Source: CAVVMA01 sp963830715 | GTDB lineage: Bacteria; Desulfobacterota; Binatia; Binatales; Binataceae | Length of the DNA: 64,000 bases | NCBI GenBank assembly: GCA_963830715.1 | Contig: CAWHNS010000009.1 | Coordinates: forward strand, 76,982 to 140,981 | Reading direction: 5' to 3' | Shown: positions 1 to 9,398 of the stretch, piece by piece | Numbering within the stretch: the first letter of the stretch is position 1 | Layout: each line of letters begins with the position of its first letter | Made by a program: the position numbers and the translations under genes | Notes under the pieces: model-generated | Database searches by the model: none | What the model saw: only the letters and a program-made list of their open reading frames with translations | Told to the model about the DNA's origin: nothing

Positions 1-773
1 GAGTAGCGGCGCTCCGCGATGTAGGCCATCATCGCTTCCTTGACCTTGCGCCGCCAGTCGCGCCGGCGGTCGAGGAAGAAATTCTTCATCAGTTGCTGAG
101 TGAGGGTTGAACCGCCCTGGGTGATGCGGCGGGCGGTGAAGTCCACCCAGGCCGCCTTGATGATTCGCACCAAGTCGAGTCCGTGATGCTCGTAGAATCG
201 ATGGTCTTCGGCGGCCAGAATCGCGTCGATCATCAGGGGCGGGATCTGCGACAGCCGCACCAGCCGGCGTTGCTCCCAACTGCCTTGAAAGATTCCGCTG
301 ATCAGTTCCGGCTCCAGCTCGATCGAATAAAGCGCCTGGCGCGAGGACGGATCCCGCATCGCGGTGACCGTCTGATCGGGCGGCGCGAGCGTCATTTCGA
401 TCGGCTCGCCGGGGAAGTTGTGATCGGGATAGCTGAAGCTGTGCAGGAAGATCACCATCGTGCCGCGCGCCGGGTCGATGCTGTATTCGCCGCGCGATGC
501 GACCTTGGCGCCGGAAGCGACCGGATGGTAGTTGAGCCGGGCCAGGCGCTCGAAGAATCCCAGCTCCTTGAGGCTTTGCCCGATGTAAATCGTCAGGGAA
601 TCGGAATAGATGCGCGACGGGATGTCCCATCGCTTGCCGGAGAAGCGGGTGATCACCTCGTTCTCCATCGACTGGTAATAGAGGTACAGGAAATAGAAGG
701 CAGGCGGGGTGACGAACAGCAGCAAAGCGATCGCGCTAAAGAGCACGATCTCCGCTATCCGTCGCCATGACAT
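1..773 (-). CDS. mrcB: Penicillin-binding protein 1B-type, N-terminal part (runs off window start)
   Basis: Bifunctional peptidoglycan glycosyltransferase/transpeptidase; only the first 257 codons are in the window. A short cytoplasmic tail is followed by one membrane anchor (about residues 8-33), a PBP1b-type linker region (about 45-110), then the GT51 glycosyltransferase domain with AAEDHRFYEHHG (catalytic Glu about 189) and QGGSTLTQQLMKN (219-231). The ATG at 773 fits the anchor. The transpeptidase domain would lie upstream of base 1. It acts in the periplasm on lipid II. PBP1b rather than PBP1a is preferred because of the long linker before the GT51 motifs. Confidence 0.9.
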   Translation of the reverse strand, partial: MSWRRIAEIVLFSAIALLLFVTPPAFYFLYLYYQSMENEVITRFSGKRWDIPSRIYSDSLTIYIGQSLKELGFFERLARLNYHPVASGAKVASRGEYSIDPARGTMVIFLHSFSYPDHNFPGEPIEMTLAPPDQTVTAMRDPSSRQALYSIELEPELISGIFQGSWEQRRLVRLSQIPPLMIDAILAAEDHRFYEHHGLDLVRIIKAAWVDFTARRITQGGSTLTQQLMKNFFLDRRRDWRRKVKEAMMAYIAERRY

Positions 774-830
774 ATCGCTGCAATCGGCCGCGCTTTCGCG
801 GGCCGCGTTCCTCTCTTCGGGCGCGCGGCG

Positions 831-2271
831 TCAGCCCTGCGGCTTTACCGCCATGTAGAGCGTGGTGTCCTCGCGCTTGACGAGCAGCAACACGACCTTG
901 CTCTTGCCGCCCGACTTGAGCGCCTCCTGATAAGAGCCGACATCGCTGACCGGCTTTCGATTGACCTCGAGAATTATGTCGCGAGTCCTGATTCCGGCTT
1001 CGTCGGCGGAACTGCCGGGGCTGACCGACGAAACCACCACTCCGCTCTTGTCGCCGAGGCCAAGCTCGCGGGCGAGATCGGGGCTTAAGTTTTTCACCTT
1101 GAGACCCAAGGGTGATCTCTCACCCGGCTCGGCGCCTTCCTCGCCGCCAGCCGACGCCAGCTCCTCCTCACGAGAGGCCGTAATCGTTACGGTGAGATCT
1201 TTCGGCGTCTTGTTGCGGATGATCCGGACGGTCGCGGCATTTCCGACCGGCGTGTGCCCGACCAGGATCGGCAGCTCCTGCGAGTCGCCGACCGGCTGAT
1301 TGTTGAAGGCGACGATAACGTCGCCGCGCTGCAATCCCGCGCAGCTTGCCCGGTCCGTCCTTCAGCACGTCCGCGACCAAAGCTCCGCGCGGCTCGCCGA
1401 GGCCCATCGCGTCGGCGATATCGGGCGTTACCTTTTGCACCAGGATTCCGAGCCAGCCGCGGACCACCTTGCCGCTGCTCTTCAGCTGATCGATCTCGTC
1501 CTTGACCAGGTTGATCGGGATCGCGAATCCGATTCCCATGCTGGAGCCGGTTTTTGTGAAGATCGCCGAGTTGACGCCGACCACCTCGCCGCGCAGGTCG
1601 ATCAGCGGACCACCCGAATTGCCGGGGTTGATCGACGCATCGGTCTGGATGAAGTCGTCGTAGTTGCCCGGGATGAAGCGTCCCTTGGCGCTGACGATTC
1701 CGGCGGTCACCGAATGGTCGAAGCCGAAGGGATTGCCGATCGCTATCACCCACTCACCGACCCTCACCTGGTCGGAGTTGCCCAGCGGCGCGATCGGCCA
1801 GTCGCGCCTCGCGTCGACCTTGACCAGCGCGACGTCGGTCTTGGAGTCGCGTCCGATCAGCCTGGCCTTGTACTCGTGACCCTCGCGGGTTGTTACTACA
1901 ATCTCGGTGGCGTCTTCGACTACGTGGTCGTTGGTCAGGATGTAGCCGTCCTTATTTATGATGAAGCCGGAACCCAGGCTCTTTGAGCGCTCTCCGAAAT
2001 GCTGGGACGGAGGACCGAACTGATGAAACGGCTCGCCCTCGCCCTCACTCTCAGAGCTCTCGCGCTGGTTCTGGCTGGATATGTTCACGACCGCGGGACT
2101 GAGCTTGGCGGCGAGATCGACGAAGTCGGGAAGCGTATCGACCTTGCGAAGCTGGCCCGCGGGACCATCGGTCCACAGTTGGTCGGCGTGCGCGTCGCCA
2201 TGCCAGGGCGTCGCCAGTATCGACAGCGCGGCGACGAGAACTGCGACTCCGAGTTTTGAGGTGGTACGCAT
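831..2271 (-). CDS. degP: HtrA/DegP-family periplasmic serine protease (frameshifted in this assembly)
   Basis: Periplasmic quality-control protease and chaperone. The start at 2271 gives a signal peptide of about 29 residues ending at DAHA. The trypsin-like domain carries the full triad: His116 in TNDHVVED, Asp146 in SKTDVAL and Ser219 in GNSGGPL. Two PDZ domains follow. The frame breaks at the CCC run at 1349-1351, in the first PDZ domain; removing one base restores the sequence through QRGDVIVAFNNQPV and the rest of PDZ1/PDZ2 to the stop at 831. Upstream, the DUF1844 frame runs into this gene without a stop. The break is most likely an assembly indel, because both halves are well conserved. 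Confidence 0.88.
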
Positions 2272-2275
2272 CGCC

Positions 2276-2736
2276 CTACCCGCCGGCGACGGTCCCCCAG
2301 GGCGCGCGATTTCAACGTATTTCATTCGCAAGTCGAAAAGAATCGCCTGGAGCAGGTTCTGCTCCTCGGCGGCCAGATTGCCGCGAGTCTTCTCCTGAAG
2401 CATCCCGAGGATGTCGATCAACTGCTGCGCGCCGGTCAGATCGCGGCAGTGCTGCCCGGTCGCGGGGTCGGGAATCTCGCCAAGATGGAGTAAGGCTTGT
2501 GTCGAGAGTCCCACGACGAAGGTCGAAAAGTTTATCTCGGCGAGCGCAGAATCCGCCCGCCCAACGTCGTGATGCGCTCCGGCGGCGGACGTGGTGGTGG
2601 CTTTTGATTGCTCCGCCGGCTCCGGAGCGGGCTTCTCTTCGGCCCGCCGATGCTCCGGCTTCAACTCGCCTTCCGAAGAGAACCGCCGGCGGTCCTCGAC
2701 CTTGAAGCTCTTTTCCTTGTCCTCGGTTTCGTCCAT
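2276..2736 (-). CDS. DUF1844 protein
   Basis: Small cytoplasmic protein of unknown function, common near htrA-like genes in delta-proteobacterial-grade genomes. The N-terminal 60 residues are charged and low complexity. The DUF1844 core then reads FSTFVVGLSTQALLHLGEIP and continues through LIDILGMLQEKTRG to FDLRMKYVE. As assembled there is no stop and the frame continues directly into degP. Adding one base to the C run at 2294-2298 (G run on the coding strand) creates a TAG at 2276-2278, just before the degP ATG. I take that as the likely real end. A true DUF1844-DegP fusion is unlikely because the DegP signal peptide would be internal. Confidence 0.8.
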
Positions 2737-2753
2737 CGCCGCAGCGTTCCCGC

Positions 2754-3611
2754 TCAGGCGCCGCCGTTCGCGGCCATCCGCTCGAGGCGCCGGATGCGCT
2801 CCTCGATCGGCGGATGAGTGGAAAAAAGGCGCATCATGCCGTCGCCGCTCAGCGGGTTGACGATGAACAGGTGAGCGGTCGCGGGACCGGCCTCGAGCGG
2901 CATCCGTTCGTTGGCGGCCTCGAGCTTGTGCAGCGCGCTGGCCAGGGACATCGGATTGTGGATCAGCCGCGCGCCGCTCGCGTCGGCCTGGTACTCGCGG
3001 GTGCGCGAGATGGCGAGCTGGATCAGCGACGCGGCCACCGGCGCCACGATCGCCATCAGCAGCAGGCCCACCACGCCGCCGCGTTCGTCCTCGTCGCTGC
3101 CGCCGATCCCGAAGATCGCGGCCCATCGCGCCCAGCTCGCAATCATCATCACCGCTCCGGCGAGCGTCGCGGCGATCGAGCTGGTCAGGATGTCGCGGTT
3201 GATGACGTGCGAGAGTTCGTGACCGATCACGCCCTTGAGCTCGTTGCGATTGCAGATGCGCATGATTCCGCGCGTGACCGCGACTGCGGCGTGGTTCGGA
3301 TTACGCCCGGTCGCGAATGCATTCGGGGTGTCGCTGTCGATCATGTAAAGCCGCGGCATCGGAATCTGCGCGGCGGCGGCAAGCTCGTTGACGATCGCGT
3401 ACAGATCGGGCGCATCGGAAGGGCCAATCTCGCGCGCGCCATAGGCGCTGAGCGCGATCTTGTCGGAGAACCAGTAGCTGAAGAAATTCATCGCCGCGGC
3501 GAATATAAATGCAATCTCCACGCCGCGCCTTCCGCCCAGCAGGTCGCCGAGCAAAATTATCAATCCGGTCATCGCCCCGAGCAGGACCGTGGTTTTGAGC
3601 AAATTGTTCAT
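2754..3611 (-). CDS. htpX: Zinc metalloprotease HtpX homologue
   Basis: Membrane-embedded M48 metallopeptidase that degrades misfolded membrane proteins. The protein has 285 residues, the usual length. Two N-terminal membrane segments (about 7-23 and 31-48) precede HELSH (131-135), the zinc site, with the third ligand in the EYQADASG segment. Two further hydrophobic segments lie between these motifs. It is upstream of the DUF1844 and degP genes on the same strand, so three envelope/proteostasis genes appear to be co-transcribed. The start at 3611 is the only good one. Confidence 0.93.
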   Translation of the reverse strand: MNNLLKTTVLLGAMTGLIILLGDLLGGRRGVEIAFIFAAAMNFFSYWFSDKIALSAYGAREIGPSDAPDLYAIVNELAAAAQIPMPRLYMIDSDTPNAFATGRNPNHAAVAVTRGIMRICNRNELKGVIGHELSHVINRDILTSSIAATLAGAVMMIASWARWAAIFGIGGSDEDERGGVVGLLLMAIVAPVAASLIQLAISRTREYQADASGARLIHNPMSLASALHKLEAANERMPLEAGPATAHLFIVNPLSGDGMMRLFSTHPPIEERIRRLERMAANGGA

Positions 3612-3694
3612 GTCGGATGACTCATGTCGCCGTGGATTGCGCCACCAAACTCATTTTATGCGCCGGACATCAGCCACGCTATTGATTGTAACCA

Positions 3695-4654
3695 TCATTC
3701 CGAAATAAGTCGCGATTCTTGAAGCATCGCCAACGCTGCGCCAGCGACCTCGGCCACTTGCAGCATCGCCAGCGGTGACAAGACGCTGACCCGTCCTAAT
3801 GGGCGCCATCTCGCCGGATCGGTCGCGCCGAAAAGGACGATTCCGGGAGTGCCTGCCGCGGCCGAAAGATGCGACAAGCCGGAATCGTTGCCCACGAAAA
3901 CCGATGCGCTCGCCGCTATCGCGGCGGCCTCGCCGAGTTCGAGGTTCGCCAGGACCGTACAGTCCCGTCCGGTGAAGAAGGCTCGCAATCCCGCCTCGGC
4001 CGGTCCGAGCAGGATCGCGACCGGCATGCGAACGCCAAGATGATCGGCAAGATCGGCAAACTTCGCGGCTGGCCAGTTCTTAGTTGCGCTCCCACTGCCG
4101 GGGAGCAGCAAGGCGAAGCGCCGCGGGCTCAATCGATTTTCCCCGAGCAGGCGCGAGGCGGCCTCGAGATCGGCAGGAAGCAGATCGATTCGGGCTTCGA
4201 GTGTGTCCTCCGGTTCGCCCAATGAACGCAGGTAGCCGGCGGCGACGTGCCCCGCACCTTCGGGGCGAAAGCGATGGGCGCTCACTTCGGCATCAGATGC
4301 TGCCCGCGTGAGCAACTCGCGAAATCGGTGGTTATCGCTGGAGAAGAAGGAATAGATCGTTCCGAAACCGCCGAAAAACCTGGACGCTTCGGCGATCGCG
4401 GCTCCCGCTTCCGGCGATTGGAACAGCGCACTCACCTCGCGCCGATCGATCGAATGACCGCGCTCGATGCCCATCCTGCCGACCGAGAAGCGCGCTAGTT
4501 CCTCGCGCGCCATCAATTCGATCGAGCATCCGCGATGGCGCCGGGCAAGCGCGCGAAGCGCAGGTGCGAGGCAGATAAGGTCGCCGAGCGCGCCGGGAAA
4601 GATCACGAGTACGCGGGAACGGGCGGCAGAGGGGTCATCGGAGCGCGCTGCCAT
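3695..4654 (-). CDS. Glycosyltransferase family 9 (heptosyltransferase-like)
   Basis: GT9 enzymes transfer ADP-heptose to the LPS inner core. The N-terminal Rossmann half begins VLVIFPGALGDLICLAPALR, the typical donor-side signature. The C-terminal half has LLPGSGSATKNWPAAKFADL and FVGNDSGLSHLSAAAGTPGI, with the usual nucleotide-sugar site. The open frame extends to 4765, but residues before the Met at 4654 look non-coding and would run into the divergent promoter region of cysK, so I start at 4654 (319 residues). The exact sugar and acceptor are not determined. Confidence 0.85.
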   Translation of the reverse strand: MAARSDDPSAARSRVLVIFPGALGDLICLAPALRALARRHRGCSIELMAREELARFSVGRMGIERGHSIDRREVSALFQSPEAGAAIAEASRFFGGFGTIYSFFSSDNHRFRELLTRAASDAEVSAHRFRPEGAGHVAAGYLRSLGEPEDTLEARIDLLPADLEAASRLLGENRLSPRRFALLLPGSGSATKNWPAAKFADLADHLGVRMPVAILLGPAEAGLRAFFTGRDCTVLANLELGEAAAIAASASVFVGNDSGLSHLSAAAGTPGIVLFGATDPARWRPLGRVSVLSPLAMLQVAEVAGAALAMLQESRLISE

Positions 4655-4785
4655 CAGAAGAATCTTAGCATTGATGAGGAATGCGGCACGGAATCGGGCG
4701 CCGGCAGGAGACCATCGGAACGACACTGCCTGCCGCACGCGCCAGCCATCGCAAATCGCACGCATTTGCGGCTACAATTGCGTCC

Positions 4786-5721
4786 ATGCCGGTAAGCGTC
4801 GCGAGCTCGCCACTGGAGTTGATCGGCCGCACGCCCGTCGTCCGTCTCAACCGGATGCCTGGCAAGGACGACGCCGAAGTGTGGGCCAAGCTCGAGAACT
4901 TCAACCCCGGCGGCAGCGTAAAGGATCGAATCTGCCTGGCGATGATCGAGCGCGCGGAGCGCGACGGACGGCTCAGGCCGGGCGACACGATCGTCGAGCC
5001 GACCTCCGGCAACACCGGCATCGGCCTGGCGCTGGTCGCCGCAGTCAAGGGCTACAGGCTCATCCTGACGATGCCGGACACGATGAGCGAGGAGCGGCGC
5101 TCGCTGCTGGTGGCCTACGGCGCGCAACTGGTGCTCACGCCCGACACGCGCGGGATGCACGGCGCGATCGCGAAGGCCGAAGAGCTGATGCGCGAAAACC
5201 CCGGCTACTTCATGCCGCAGCAGTTCAGTAATCCGGCCAACCCGGAGATGCACTACACCACCACCGGTCCCGAGTTGGCGGAGCAGATGCCCCGAATCGA
5301 TGCGCTGGTGGCCGGAGTCGGCACGGGGGGGACGATCAGCGGCGTCGGGCATTACCTGCGCGAGCATCTGGAGAACAAGCTGCTGATTGTCGCGGTCGAG
5401 CCCGAGAGCTCACCGGTACTTTCCGGCGGCGAGCCGGGCTTCCACAAGATCCAGGGTATCGGCGCGGGATTCGTGCCGCAGAACCTGGACAGCAAGGTTT
5501 ACGACGAGATCATCGCGGTCTCCGATGACGACGCGGCGAACCATTCGCGCCGGCTGGCGCGCCAGGAAGGAATGCTGGTCGGAATTTCATCGGGCGCCAA
5601 TTGTTGCGCGGCCCTGAAGATCGCGCGCCGTCTCGGCAAGGGCAAAGTGGTGGTGACGTTCTTCTGCGACACGGGTGAACGGTACCTGACGACTGACCTG
5701 TTCGAGGCGGAGGGAATCTGA
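4786..5721 (+). CDS. cysK: Cysteine synthase (O-acetylserine sulfhydrylase family)
   Basis: PLP-dependent enzyme making cysteine from O-acetylserine and sulfide. The 311-residue length is typical. The PLP lysine is Lys46 in GGSVKDR, followed by the substrate loop PTSGNTGIGLA and the phosphate-binding GTGGTISGVGHYLRE. The start at 4786 gives the canonical N-terminus; the frame is open further upstream but without homology. It is divergent from the GT9 gene (131-bp shared promoter region) and directly abuts larE. It could be CysK or CysM type; the sequence alone does not separate them. Confidence 0.93.
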   Translation: MPVSVASSPLELIGRTPVVRLNRMPGKDDAEVWAKLENFNPGGSVKDRICLAMIERAERDGRLRPGDTIVEPTSGNTGIGLALVAAVKGYRLILTMPDTMSEERRSLLVAYGAQLVLTPDTRGMHGAIAKAEELMRENPGYFMPQQFSNPANPEMHYTTTGPELAEQMPRIDALVAGVGTGGTISGVGHYLREHLENKLLIVAVEPESSPVLSGGEPGFHKIQGIGAGFVPQNLDSKVYDEIIAVSDDDAANHSRRLARQEGMLVGISSGANCCAALKIARRLGKGKVVVTFFCDTGERYLTTDLFEAEGI

Positions 5722-5768
5722 ACTCACTCGACTCAAGGCTCGATCGGCTGCGCGGGATATTCGCGCCG

Positions 5769-6542
5769 ATGAAATCCGCACTGGTCGCGTTTTCCGGCGG
5801 CGTCGATTCGACTCTGGTGCTCAAGATAGCCCACGACACGATCGGCGATCGCGCGCTCGCGCTGACCACTACATCGCCCACGATGCCCGACGAGGATCGC
5901 GATTCGGCGATCGCGATGGCGCGGCTTATCGGCGCCCGGCACCTGATCGTCGAATCTAACGAGCTGGAAATTCCCGGCTACGCCGCCAACCCGATCCACC
6001 GATGCTATCTGTGCAAGACCAACCTGTTCACGGTATGCGAAGCGAAGGCGGCCAAGCTGGGAATCGAGGCGATCGTGGACGGCCTCAACCTCGACGACCT
6101 GCACGATTACCGGCCCGGGATGAAGGCCGCGGCGGAGAAGCGCGTGCGCCATCCGCTGGTCGAATCGGAGCTGACCAAGGCGCAAGTCCGGGAGCTCTCC
6201 CGCGCGCTCGGACTTCCGACCTGGGACCGCGCCGCGTCGCCCTGCCTCTCCTCGCGCTTCCCGTACGGAACCACGATCACGCCGGAGGGGCTGGACAAGG
6301 TCTCGCGCGGCGAGAAGCTGCTGCACGCGCTCGGCTTCAAGGTCGCGCGGGTGCGCTATCACGGCGAAATGGCGCGGCTCGAAGTCGAAGCGGATGAGAT
6401 CGGACGAATGCTGGAGCCCGAGGTTCGCGAGACGATCGATCGCGAGCTCAAGAAGATCGGATTCCGGTTCGTGGCGCTCGACCTGCGCGGCTTCCGCTCA
6501 GGCTCCCTCAACGAGGGCCTGCCGAGGGTCGGCGCAAAGTAG
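5769..6542 (+). CDS. larE: LarE-type ATP-dependent sacrificial sulfur transferase
   Basis: LarE adenylates the nickel-pincer cofactor precursor P2CMN and donates sulfur from a cysteine. The PP-loop SGGVDST is at residues 9-15. The conserved Cys159 in ASPCLSSRFPYGT corresponds to the sacrificial cysteine. The usual N-terminal helix is missing if the ATG at 5769 is used. In frame upstream, CTG at 5718 overlaps the cysK stop (CTGA), sits four bases after GGAGG and adds a helix ending LDRLRGIFAP, so a CTG start coupled to cysK is plausible. larB, larC and larA are not in the window, so a different client is possible. Confidence 0.85.
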   Translation: MKSALVAFSGGVDSTLVLKIAHDTIGDRALALTTTSPTMPDEDRDSAIAMARLIGARHLIVESNELEIPGYAANPIHRCYLCKTNLFTVCEAKAAKLGIEAIVDGLNLDDLHDYRPGMKAAAEKRVRHPLVESELTKAQVRELSRALGLPTWDRAASPCLSSRFPYGTTITPEGLDKVSRGEKLLHALGFKVARVRYHGEMARLEVEADEIGRMLEPEVRETIDRELKKIGFRFVALDLRGFRSGSLNEGLPRVGAK

Positions 6543-6589
6543 GGCGATCTTTCCGCCCCACCAGCATCAATATCAATTTCAATGCGGCA

Positions 6590-7330
6590 GTGACGGCAAG
6601 CAAGTCAAAGGCGGCGCCGCGCGTGAAGCTCGATTCCGTTGGCGAGATGGTGCGGTTCGTGACGACGTCGCTGGCCGCGCGTGCTGATTCGCGCAAGGCC
6701 GTCGCGATGGCCGCGTACATGAAGACCACGATGCCGTTCCACGGCGTGCCGCAACCTGCTCGCGAGCTTATCGAGCGTCAGATCAAGACTCGCTTCGCGC
6801 CGGCCGGGCGGCGCGATTACGAGCGCGCGGTGTTATCACTATGGCGCCTCGGCCATCGCGAGGAAAAATACATCGCGATCGCCGTCGCGCAGATGTACCC
6901 GGATTTCATCAGGCCCGAATCGATTCCGCTCTACGAACGGCTCATCCGCGAAGGCGCATGGTGGGACTTCGTCGACGAGATCGCGAGCAAGCTGGTCGGA
7001 GCGCTACCGCTTGGAGATCCGGAGGCAGTGTGGCCGATCATCGATCGCTGGATCGAGGATGAAGATCTGTGGATTCGGCGCACGGCGCTGATTTGCCAGC
7101 TCGGGCACAAGGAGCGCACCGACCACGTCCGGTTGTTTCGTTACTGTCGGGCGCGCGCCGGCGACAAGGACTTTTTCATTCGCAAGGGAATCGGATGGGC
7201 CTTGCGGCAGTATTCGTATGCGGCGCCGGAGCGCGTTCGGGATTTCCTGGTGAGGAATCGGGCTATTCTTTCGCCGCTCAGCTATCGGGAGGGATCGAAG
7301 GTTTTGCTGCGCAAGTCGCTGATGCGCTGA
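6590..7330 (+). CDS. DNA alkylation repair protein (AlkD-like HEAT-repeat fold)
   Basis: AlkC/AlkD-family glycosylases remove bulky or cationic alkylpurines using HEAT-like helical repeats. This 246-residue protein shows the family features: LSLWRLGHREEKYIAIAVAQ, EGAWWDFVDEIASK with the conserved WWD, DLWIRRTALICQLGH and FFIRKGIGWALRQYS. The start is a GTG at 6590. It lies downstream of larE on the same strand with a 47-bp gap. Identification rests on motif pattern only; substrate is unknown. Confidence 0.87.
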   Translation: MTASKSKAAPRVKLDSVGEMVRFVTTSLAARADSRKAVAMAAYMKTTMPFHGVPQPARELIERQIKTRFAPAGRRDYERAVLSLWRLGHREEKYIAIAVAQMYPDFIRPESIPLYERLIREGAWWDFVDEIASKLVGALPLGDPEAVWPIIDRWIEDEDLWIRRTALICQLGHKERTDHVRLFRYCRARAGDKDFFIRKGIGWALRQYSYAAPERVRDFLVRNRAILSPLSYREGSKVLLRKSLMR

Positions 7331-7342
7331 TCGAGCAGCGAT

Positions 7343-8051
7343 CTACCGACCGAACTCCGATCGGGCGAGCGCCTGTGCGAGTTCGAGGTCGCCACGGGTG
7401 GTGATCTTGAAGTTCGTCGGCGAGGCTTCGACCACTTCCACCGTCGCGCCCAGTCGCTCGACGAGGTCGCCGTCATCAGTCGCCCCCGGCATCGTTGCCG
7501 CCGCGATCGCCTCGCGCGCCGCACCATCGTGCGCGGCGATCAGCAGCTCGCGCCGAAATGCCTGCGGCGTCTGCGCCTGCCATAGGCCGGCACGCGGGAC
7601 GGTGGCCCGAATCAACTTGCCTTCCACCCGCTTGAGCGTATCCGAAACCGGGATTGCCGCGATCGCCCCGCCCGCGTGTGCCGCGGCCTGGAGGCAAGCT
7701 TCGAAAAGTCCGGGCGTGGCGAACGGCCGCGCCGCATCGTGGACGATGACCAGTTCGCTCTCCGCGCTCGTCAGCCGAAGCGCGATTCTCACGGAATCCT
7801 GGCGCTCGGCGCCGCCCGGCGTAAGCTTCACTGGAATTTGCAGTCCGGCCTCTGCCACTGCCTCGCGCGCTCGCGCTTCCATCCCGGGCGGAATCGCGAT
7901 GACGGCCTCTACGATCGACTCGACGGACGCAATCGCGCGCATCGAGTAGAAGAGCATCGGATGCCCCGAGAGAGCGACGAACGCCTTGGGGATGTCGTAT
8001 ACCCAGGCGCAGGCCGCTGCCGGCCGCGACCACAATCGCAGAAGCTCTCAT
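7343..8051 (-). CDS. ispD: 2-C-methyl-D-erythritol 4-phosphate cytidylyltransferase (frameshifted)
   Basis: Third step of the MEP isoprenoid pathway: CTP + MEP to CDP-ME. The N-terminus MRASAIVVAAGSGLRLG from the ATG at 8051 carries the nucleotide-binding loop. The frame breaks at 7996-8003, and DIPKAFVALSGHPML onward continues in another frame. Later motifs VHDAARPF, QTPQAFRRELL and TDDGDLVERLG are intact to the stop at 7343. One base is in excess, probably an assembly indel. It lies downstream of carD but beyond carD's terminator. ispF is not adjacent. Confidence 0.87.
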
Positions 8052-8140
8052 CAGGAAGAACGAGTCCCGTTCGCCGGGCTGCTGGCGATCCATTTGTCAC
8101 GAATCGACGGGCAAAGCCATCCGTTGCCCGGGCGCGGAAC

Positions 8141-8169
8141 AAAAGAAGGGGCCGGATTTCTCCGGCCCC
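8141..8169 (-). terminator. Rho-independent terminator after carD
   Basis: A perfect 9-bp stem (GGGGCCGGA / TCCGGCCCC) with a GAAA tetraloop, followed on the minus strand by TTCTTTTG. It lies 30 bases after the reconstructed carD stop. It sits inside the frame if carD is read as assembled, which supports the shorter carD. Confidence 0.85.
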
Positions 8170-8201
8170 TCCCAAAAGGTGCCTTAGTTGGTCGGACAAG
8201 T

Positions 8202-8695
8202 TCAGCTAGGGAAGATCTCTGGAGCTCCTCCATGATCTTCTCCTCGGGATGCGCTTTGGCGATCGAGAGTTCCTTGACCAGCAAACTGCGTGCCGTGTCG
8301 AGCATCTTGCGCTCGCCGAAAGAAAGCTCTTTGTCGCCCTTTAGTACCAAAAGATCGCGCAGCACTTTCGCAATCTCCAGCGGCGATCCGGTCTTGATCT
8401 TCTCAGTGTACTCCCGGTAGCGCCGATTCCAGGTCTGAGTGTCCACCTCGACCTTCTTTTGCTTGAGGATCTTGTAGATCTTGGTGACCATGTCCTTGCC
8501 GATTACGCGGCGAAGACCGACCGCATCGACGTTTTCGGTAGGAATCATGATCGTCATTTTTTCGGCGCCAAGAATCCGTAGCACATAAAATCTTCGCTCG
8601 GTGCCGGAGATCGCCCTGACCTGGATATCGTCGATGACGGCCACTCCATGTGCCGGGTAAACGACCTTTTCGCCCTTTTTGAACGGCGGATTCAT
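8202..8695 (-). CDS. carD: CarD/CdnL-family transcriptional regulator
   Basis: RNA-polymerase-binding global regulator that stabilises open complexes, notably at rRNA promoters. The N-terminal RNAP-interaction (Tudor-like) domain reads FKKGEKVVYPAHGVAVIDDI; the C-terminal helical DNA-binding domain contains KVLRDLLVLKGDKELSFGER. As assembled the frame runs on to 8051 (214 residues) through a strong terminator. Adding one base near 8217-8220 gives the family-like ending LQKIFPS and a stop at 8202, for about 164 residues, the usual size. I therefore consider the long tail an indel artefact. Confidence 0.88.
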
Positions 8696-8891
8696 TTTGT
8701 TCTGTCTCGTGGTCGTCGGCGCGCGATTTCGGGGTGGGTTGGCGACGCGCGGTTCACCACCTCCCGATAGGCCCGACCAAGACCGATTATGCCACAGAAC
8801 CGGTTAGTTTGGTACCCCCTGTTCAAAAAGCAATACGGCGGTGATAGGTGGACAATAGAATGATGTTTGTAGATCGTGAGGACGGAATCAG

Positions 8892-9344
8892 CTAACCAAT
8901 TCTAAGTTCCATTACGATGGCGTCTTCACCTGGGGCATAGTAATTACGTCTCAAACGACGTTCCTCAAACTCAAACTTCCGGTAAAGGCATCGTGCCGCG
9001 AGGTTGGAGCGTCGGACCTCCAAAGTAATGATCTGTGCGCCTTTCGTTTTCGCTTCGCCGATCGCGAGCACGAGAAGCTCCGTACCGATACCGAATCTAC
9101 GAAGTTCCGGATGGACGGCTATGTTCAGGATGTGAGATTCGTCCGCAACCAGCCATCGGCAGAGGAAACCGATCGGATCCTGGTTTTCGGTCATCCCCGC
9201 ATTTGCCACGATCAGCCGGGAAAAAGGAAGTGTGAGCTCTCGCTGGAACGAATTCAGGCTCCAAGGTTGAGAGAAGCACAAACGCTCGATCTCCCAAATT
9301 CTGGGAAGATCGCGATGGGTCGCGTCCCTGATCTGCAGCCTCAT
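8892..9344 (-). CDS. rimI: Ribosomal protein S18-alanine N-acetyltransferase (GNAT)
   Basis: GNAT acetyltransferase acting on the N-terminus of ribosomal protein bS18. It has 150 residues, with CFSQPWSLNSFQRELTLP near the start, the beta4/pyrophosphate loop ILNIAVHPELRRFGIGTELL, and NLAARCLYRKFEFEERRLRR typical of RimI. tsaB, often the partner gene, is not adjacent. The 196 bp between it and carD holds no gene. Confidence 0.88.
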   Translation of the reverse strand: MRLQIRDATHRDLPRIWEIERLCFSQPWSLNSFQRELTLPFSRLIVANAGMTENQDPIGFLCRWLVADESHILNIAVHPELRRFGIGTELLVLAIGEAKTKGAQIITLEVRRSNLAARCLYRKFEFEERRLRRNYYAPGEDAIVMELRIG

Positions 9345-9398
9345 CGGTAGCCGGTTGGCCCGGCGCCGCGGCCTCGCGGCACTGACTACTGAAGCCGC

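Noticed and set aside
2754..3126. 652-codon frame on the minus strand starting at 3126
   Set aside because: Its first 130 codons are antisense-free but out-of-frame htpX sequence; only the DUF1844 and DegP parts are real.
8051..8201. CarD C-terminal extension overlapping the ispD start (TGATG)
   Set aside because: It reads through a strong terminator and lacks homology; a one-base correction gives the normal CarD end.
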